Shown in pieces: positions 60,114 through 64,000 of a stretch of 64,000 bases of DNA. Numbering within the stretch: the first letter of the stretch is position 1; each line of letters begins with the position of its first letter. Source of the stretch: Streptomyces sp. NRRL S-1022 (GTDB lineage Bacteria > Actinomycetota > Actinomycetes > Streptomycetales > Streptomycetaceae). The notes below the pieces were generated by a model that saw nothing but the letters and a program-made list of their open reading frames with translations, ran no database searches and was not told where the DNA came from. Both the position numbers and the translations under genes were made by a program. The stretch is from assembly GCF_000720135.1 (NCBI RefSeq), contig NZ_JOIU01000005.1:310001-374000 (forward strand), written 5' to 3'.

Positions 60114-61265
60114 TCACGCGGCGTCGAGCAGGGAGTCGAAGGCCGCGGGCAGGCGTCGCCACCCCTCGGGTCCGGCCGCGTACTCGGCGTCGGTGAGCAG
60201 GCAGGAGTCGAGAAGCTGCTCGATGCCGGAGCGGTCGAGTCCGGGTGAGGTGAAGACGAGGTGCTGGCAACGGTCCCCGTGCTCCTGATGCCAGTCCAGG
60301 GCGGCGGCCGCTCGCCGTACCGGGGGGACCAGTTCCCACGCCGCGTCCGGCAGGGAGGCAAGCCACGGGCCCGCGCTCTCGACGCACAGGGCACCGCCGG
60401 CCGCGTCCCAGGAAAGCAGGGTGTCGGGGCGGTCGGCGAGCCAGAACCGGCCCCTGCTGCGTGCGGCCGCACAGCACAGGTCTTCCAGCGCCTGGTAGAG
60501 GCGTTCGGGGTGGAAGGGGCGGGTGCGATGCCAGACCAGGGTCGTGACGCCTGCTTCGTCGGCGTCCTGCGGCAGGAGCGCGCAGGCCGGGTGCTGGGCC
60601 GTGGCCGCTGCTTCCACGTCGAATCCGGCGAAGGCAAGGTGCGCGAGTTCACCCGAGGCGGCGTCGACGTGGCGGGCGGTGGGGTGCAGCTGGGCCAGCA
60701 GGGCGTGGTCCTGTTCGTCCGCGTCCTTGCTGTCCACGAGGGCGAGGACGGGCGCGTACTCCAGTTGCCGTGCCCAGGTGTCGCCGACGGTGCGCTGGTC
60801 CGTCGCCGCCGCCGCGAGTCCCGCCTCGGCCAGGTCGTCCCCGTTGGCGAGGTAGGGCAGGACCAGAGCCGGGTCCACCGCGGTGATCACGTTGGTGAGC
60901 GTCAGGTCCTCGCCGCTGTGCGCCGCGACGACCTCCGCCATGGCTTTGGGCTCGACCGAGTCCCACAACTCGACGATGGCCAGCCGCGTCAGGCCGTGGC
61001 CGGCGAGCCGCTCCAGCTCCGGGACCAGGTCCTCGCGCAGGGCGCAGCAGGCGCAGTCGTTGACCAGCGGTGCTTCGCCCGAGGCCAGCACGCCTGACGC
61101 GTCGCGCAGGAGTCGTCGTACGGTTCCCTCGCCCGCGGTGGCCAGGTCGTGATGCAGGGCGATGCTTCCCGGCACCGCCTTCAGCAGGCGGTCGACGACC
61201 TGGGTGCGGGCGTCCGTGTGCAGGCCGCCGACGATGACGACCGGCAGCCGGCCTTCCTCGCGCAT
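60114..61265 (-). CDS. CobW/COG0523-family protein with degenerate P-loop
   Basis: A 383-residue member of the COG0523 (CobW, YciC, ZigA) metallochaperone family. The metal-binding CxCC motif is intact in [13 protein letters not shown] near residue 70, and the C-terminal CobW_C domain is present ([30 protein letters not shown]). The Walker A site, normally GFLGAGKTT, reads [11 protein letters not shown]: Gly-Lys-Thr is lost. So it may bind metal but not hydrolyse GTP in the usual way. Its ATG overlaps the rpmE stop (TGATG), and rpsR follows, placing it within a zinc-starvation operon. Confidence 0.87.
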   Translation of the reverse strand: MREEGRLPVVIVGGLHTDARTQVVDRLLKAVPGSIALHHDLATAGEGTVRRLLRDASGVLASGEAPLVNDCACCALREDLVPELERLAGHGLTRLAIVELWDSVEPKAMAEVVAAHSGEDLTLTNVITAVDPALVLPYLANGDDLAEAGLAAAATDQRTVGDTWARQLEYAPVLALVDSKDADEQDHALLAQLHPTARHVDAASGELAHLAFAGFDVEAAATAQHPACALLPQDADEAGVTTLVWHRTRPFHPERLYQALEDLCCAAARSRGRFWLADRPDTLLSWDAAGGALCVESAGPWLASLPDAAWELVPPVRRAAAALDWHQEHGDRCQHLVFTSPGLDRSGIEQLLDSCLLTDAEYAAGPEGWRRLPAAFDSLLDAA

Positions 61266-61519
61266 CAGCGGCCTCCGGAACGGCCGTAGCGGCGCTCGAA
61301 GCGCTCGACGCGGCCCGCGGTGTCGAGGACGCGGGCGGTACCTGTGTAGAAGGGGTGACTCGCCGAGGAGATCTCGACGTCCACGACGGGATAGGTGTTG
61401 CCGTCCTCCCACTCGATGCGCTTGTCGCTGGTGAGCGTCGAACGGGTCAGGAAGGCGAAGTCGGCGGCCTTGTCGCGGAAGACGACGGGACCGTATGCGG
61501 GGTGGATGCCGGGCTTCAT
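61265..61519 (-). CDS. rpmE: 50S ribosomal protein L31 type B, zinc-free
   Basis: An 84-residue L31 of type [58 protein letters not shown]. The CxxC of type A is missing. Replaces the zinc form during zinc limitation. GGAGCACTCC region upstream supplies GGGAGCA as ribosome site. Overlaps the CobW gene downstream. Confidence 0.95.
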   Translation of the reverse strand: MKPGIHPAYGPVVFRDKAADFAFLTRSTLTSDKRIEWEDGNTYPVVDVEISSASHPFYTGTARVLDTAGRVERFERRYGRSGGR

Positions 61520-61550
61520 GGAGTGCTCCCTCGGGCGGTGGGTGGTCGGG

Positions 61551-61715
61551 TCAGCGTTCTTCGCGGAAGTCGACGTGGCGGCCGGCGAGCGGGTCGTACT
61601 TGCGCAGGACCAGGCGGTCGGGGTCGTTGCGGCGGTTCTTGCGGGTCACGTAGGTGTAGCCGGTCCCCGCGGTGGAGCGGAGCTTGATGACCGGGCGGAG
61701 TTCGTTGCGTGCCAT
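61551..61715 (-). CDS. rpmG: 50S ribosomal protein L33, zinc-free
   Basis: A 54-residue L33: [54 protein letters not shown]. The four zinc cysteines of the C-plus form are replaced. First gene of the minus-strand zinc-starvation operon; it starts 12 bases from a Zur-box-like palindrome and is followed by rpmE after 31 bases. Confidence 0.95.
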   Translation of the reverse strand: MARNELRPVIKLRSTAGTGYTYVTRKNRRNDPDRLVLRKYDPLAGRHVDFREER

Positions 61716-61727
61716 AGGCGCTACTAT

Positions 61728-61744
61728 ATGGGAACGATTTCCAT
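61728..61744. promoter_or_regulatory. Zur-box-like palindrome between the two ribosomal operons
   Basis: ATGGGAACGATTTCCAT: arms ATGGGAA and TTTCCAT match at 6 of 7 positions around CGA. It resembles the Streptomyces Zur box (TGAAAACGATTTTCA type) and lies between rpmG and rpmB, so one site could repress both operons when zinc is plentiful. Confidence 0.8.
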
Positions 61745-61782
61745 TATCGATAGCACCCCCTCAGTGAGAGGCAGGTCCTCCT

Positions 61783-62019
61783 GTGTCCGCCCACTGCCAA
61801 CTGACCGGCGCCCAGCCGGGATTCGGCAACCGCATCTCCCACTCGCACCGGCGCACCTCCCGCCGCTTCAACCCCAACGTCCAGCACAAGCGGTACTGGC
61901 TGCCCAGCGAGTCCCGGTACGTCCGACTGACGCTGAGCGCCCGCGGCATCAAGACGGTTGACACCATCGGCGTAGAGGCGGCTGTCGCGCGCATCCGCGC
62001 CCGGGGAGGGAAAATCTGA
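61783..62019 (+). CDS. rpmB: 50S ribosomal protein L28, zinc-free
   Basis: A 78-residue L28: [56 protein letters not shown]. Only one of the zinc cysteines (CQLTG) remains. GTG start; the stop overlaps the S14 start (TGATG). First gene of the plus-strand operon under the shared Zur box. Confidence 0.94.
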   Translation: MSAHCQLTGAQPGFGNRISHSHRRTSRRFNPNVQHKRYWLPSESRYVRLTLSARGIKTVDTIGVEAAVARIRARGGKI

Positions 62020-62324
62020 TGGCCAAGCGGAGCAAGATCGCGAAGAACGAGAAGCGCAAGGCCGTCGTCGAGCGGTACGCAGCCCGACGCGCCGAACTCA
62101 AGGAGATCATCCGGCGTCCTTCTTCGACGGAGGCCGAGCGCAGCGCGGCAGTCGCAGAACTTCGCCGCCAGCCGCGCGACGCCAGTGCCACCCGCGTCCG
62201 CAACCGGGACAGCGTCGACGGCCGCCCGCGGGGCCATCTGCGCAGGTTCGGGCTCTCCCGTGTCCGAGTGAGGGAGCAGGCACACGCGGGTTTCCTGCCC
62301 GGTGTCACGAAGTCGTCCTGGTGA
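62019..62324 (+). CDS. rpsN: 30S ribosomal protein S14, zinc-free
   Basis: A 101-residue S14 of the long, zinc-free form: [57 protein letters not shown], and the terminal GVTKSSW. The CxxC...CxxC motif of short S14 is absent. Translationally coupled to rpmB. A broken copy of a similar gene lies at 53370-53590. Confidence 0.95.
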   Translation: MAKRSKIAKNEKRKAVVERYAARRAELKEIIRRPSSTEAERSAAVAELRRQPRDASATRVRNRDSVDGRPRGHLRRFGLSRVRVREQAHAGFLPGVTKSSW

Positions 62325-62356
62325 CGGCGGTTCCTCCGCGCTGACGGAGGGCACAG

Positions 62357-62385
62357 GGGGCACGTCTCACCTCGAGCCGTGCCCC
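62357..62385 (+). terminator. Hairpin terminator after rpsN
   Basis: Arms GGGGCACG and CGTGCCCC with a 13-base loop, 32 bases after the S14 stop, followed by TTGCCC. Confidence 0.65.
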
Positions 62386-62470
62386 TTGCCCAAGGAGGGC
62401 GCACGAGCACAACCGAAGCGTCACGCGTGCTCGTGATCGCCGTCTGTGCGTATGCGAGAGATCAGACCCA

Positions 62471-62487
62471 AGTGGAAACCGTCCACT
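62471..62487. promoter_or_regulatory. Palindrome before the ferredoxin-fold gene
   Basis: AGTGGAAACCGTCCACT: six-base arms are exact, centre AACCG. It is 25 bases before the ATG. The spacing is like a Zur site, but the sequence is a poor match to the box at 61728, so the regulator is uncertain. Confidence 0.45.
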
Positions 62488-62511
62488 GCGAAATCCAGCA
62501 GGAGAGCACGC

Positions 62512-62889
62512 ATGAGTGACGCCGCACGCAACCATCCGGGTCATCCCTTCACACTTGTCGTCTGCGCCGCGTGCGAGGCCGCCACCGGTCAGGTGAAGGA
62601 CGAGCTGCGCCGGGTGGTCCGCGACAGCCCCCAGGGGGTCATGATCTCCACAGGATGCCTGCGGACAGTGCTCGACTGCGCGGGCCGGCGCGGGCTGCAC
62701 GCTGCCGTGCAGCCGTGCACGGCGGATCGCCGCCCCACCGGAACCGCCATGCGTCTTGGCCCGCTTGTCACCGTGGCCGATGCTGAAGCGGTCGGAGCGT
62801 GGCTGCGGGCCGGAATGCCGGACGACGGCACGCTGCCCGACAGGCTGCGGTCGGCGCCCGCCCCGCGGCATGTCCCGCACCTCAACTGA
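62512..62889 (+). CDS. Small (2Fe-2S) ferredoxin/thioredoxin-fold-like protein
   Basis: A 125-residue protein with a thioredoxin-like-ferredoxin pattern: FTLVVCAACEAATGQVKDEL, ISTGCLRTVLDC, AVQPCTADRRPTG. The cysteines at ~20, 23 and in GCL, LDC and QPC could hold a 2Fe-2S cluster or metal. C-terminal segment VTVADAEAVGAWLRAGMP. It lies in the zinc island and may share its control; CAGGAGAGC precedes the ATG. Function not known. Confidence 0.7.
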   Translation: MSDAARNHPGHPFTLVVCAACEAATGQVKDELRRVVRDSPQGVMISTGCLRTVLDCAGRRGLHAAVQPCTADRRPTGTAMRLGPLVTVADAEAVGAWLRAGMPDDGTLPDRLRSAPAPRHVPHLN

Positions 62890-63280
62890 GGGCGGGCGGT
62901 GTGAGCAAGGGCCTGTTGAGCGTGGTGACCGGCCCCTCGCGTTTGCGGTGCCGCGGCGGACAGTTGCTGGGGCTCGCTCCAGGTGCCATGGTCCTCGCGG
63001 TGTCGACCCAGGAGCGGTCGGCGCTGGACAAGGCCCCGCTCACTGACGGGGAACTCCCGCTCGGGTAGGACGGGATGGACAGCAGTCGTCGGGCGCCGAG
63101 AGTGACACCATCGGCATGGGCAGCCACCACTCGGCCGATGTCTCGTCGGTCACCCAACGGTCGAAGAGGCAGGGATGTGGACCCGCTCCCATCAGGCTGG
63201 GGCAGGTTGTCGTACCGGGTTCGCGGTCCGTACCGGGCCGGGTGGTGCCGTGGCTGCGACCACCACCCGGCCCGGGGTCC
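62890..63280. other. Gene-free stretch
   Basis: 391 bases between converging genes. A 55-codon frame from GTG 62901 has no ribosome site or family resemblance and is not called. No repeat or RNA is visible. Confidence 0.45.
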
Positions 63281-64000
63281 TCAGGGCCCCGCTACGAGCG
63301 CGGGCTGCTCGTGTTCGCAGGTGTCGCCGATGCCGTAAGTGTCCCAGGCGGGGAACGGGTCGGCTGCAGGACGGCCCTCGCCGTCCGCCATGAGACAGTC
63401 GGCCAGGGCCGCTTGCAAGGAGTCGGCCTGCAAGTGGGTTCCGATGAAGACCAGTTCCTGACCGTCGGCGCTCTCCGCGTCGCGAGCGGCGGACGGTTCG
63501 AAGCGGGCCACGGACCCGGCCTGCGACCACAGACCCGTTAGGTGCGGGCGGCTGGCCAGCGTGAAGAAACCCTTGGAGCGCAGGATCTGCCCGTAAGCCC
63601 CGCTGTCCAGCTGCTCTGTCACGAAGGTCCACAGCCGCCCGGGATGGAAGGGCATTTCGGATCGGAAGACGGTGGAGGAGATGCCGTACTCCTCCGTTTC
63701 GGGTACGTGGTCGCCGTTGAGCTCCATGACCCAGCCCGGGGCCTGTTGGGCCCGCTCCAGGTCGAACAGCTTGGTGCCGAGGACATCGCCGGCCTGGACG
63801 CGGCCGTGGACGGCAGGGACGATCCGCGCGGCCGGGTTGAGGCGGGCGAGGGTCGCCCGCAGCCGGTCGGCGGTCTCGGCGTCGACGAGGTCGAGTTTGC
63901 TGAGCACGATCACGTCGGCGAACTCGATCTGATCCATCAGCAGGTCGCTGACCGTGCGTTCGTCGTCCTCGTACTGGTCGAGGCCGCGCTCGGCCAGCTC
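63281..64000 (-). CDS. CobW-family GTP-binding metallochaperone (5' part outside window)
   Basis: The C-terminal 239 residues of a COG0523 protein; the start lies beyond the window, so the P-loop and CxCC cannot be seen. Visible: a switch/G4 segment FADVIVLSKLDLVDAETAD (SKLD in place of NKxD, normal in this family), the CobW_C domain (YGISSTVFRSEMPFHPGRLW, ILRSKGFFTLASRPHLTG), and a terminal Cys/His tail (GIGDTCEHEQP) that could bind zinc. Together with the zinc-free ribosomal genes it fits the ZigA/YciC type that delivers zinc under starvation. Confidence 0.88.
   Translation of the reverse strand, partial: ELAERGLDQYEDDERTVSDLLMDQIEFADVIVLSKLDLVDAETADRLRATLARLNPAARIVPAVHGRVQAGDVLGTKLFDLERAQQAPGWVMELNGDHVPETEEYGISSTVFRSEMPFHPGRLWTFVTEQLDSGAYGQILRSKGFFTLASRPHLTGLWSQAGSVARFEPSAARDAESADGQELVFIGTHLQADSLQAALADCLMADGEGRPAADPFPAWDTYGIGDTCEHEQPALVAGP

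Noticed and set aside
62901..63068. 55-codon frame between the ferredoxin-fold and CobW genes
   Set aside because: GTG start without ribosome site, no recognisable family, and weak codon bias.

Overview
The window is chromosomal DNA of a Streptomyces or very close actinomycete. Coding density is high on both strands, third codon positions are strongly G/C, GTG starts and 4-base ATGA/GTGA overlaps are common, and there are actinomycete hallmarks: a conservon (cvn) operon, a CYP157-type P450, an anti-sigma-like HATPase protein, Zur-controlled zinc-free ribosomal proteins and a C-S lyase-like PLP enzyme. No rRNA, tRNA or CRISPR array was seen.

Layout. 1-8.1 kb: end of a DHA2 exporter, a DUF1272 zinc-ribbon protein, a tetR-cupin-DUF4865-phosphotriesterase-like operon with a palindromic operator, a SHOCT protein, an RsbW-like kinase-fold protein and a PLP-dependent cysteine synthase/desulfhydrase-type enzyme. 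8.3-14.4 kb: a conservon (CvnA histidine-kinase-like, CvnB roadblock, CvnC DUF742, CvnD GTPase) continuing into two cytochromes P450 and a crotonase; the first P450 lacks the ExxR motif. 14.4-35.9 kb: mostly core or house-keeping style genes, including a DeoR regulator, a membrane alpha/beta hydrolase, a beta-helix/AAA+ fusion, MOSC and TerD proteins, an HpnB-like glycosyltransferase, a glutamate-racemase-like enzyme, a Wzy-like ligase, apolipoprotein N-acyltransferase, and a small hydroxybutyrate unit (dehydrogenase, GAF/PucR regulator, MHS transporter) that shares an operator-like sequence.

36-54 kb is accessory. It has looser codon use, long non-coding stretches, transposase remnants, a PadR/DUF1048 operon, an intact 2.0-kb IS630-type element with two passenger genes, a secreted set (lipoprotein, trypsin-like protease with WSDGEL repeats, two paralogous four-cysteine secreted proteins around an M1 peptidase), a PD-(D/E)XK-like nuclease, a YibE/F permease and a large secreted S53 peptidase. 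Just after the S53 gene, on the opposite strand, lie two broken copies: the start of a second S53 gene and a frameshifted zinc-free ribosomal protein S14.

54.2-59.1 kb holds the most striking unit: four consecutive genes (alanine-racemase-fold PLP decarboxylase, cysteine-synthase/rhodanese fusion, SufS-like class V aminotransferase, methyltransferase), the first three translationally overlapped. Together they look like an uncharacterised pathway that handles an amino acid and a sulfane sulfur. 59.8-64 kb is a zinc-starvation (Zur) island: divergent operons rpmG-rpmE-cobW-rpsR and rpmB-rpsN around one Zur-box-like palindrome, followed by a ferredoxin-fold protein and a second CobW-type protein cut by the window end.
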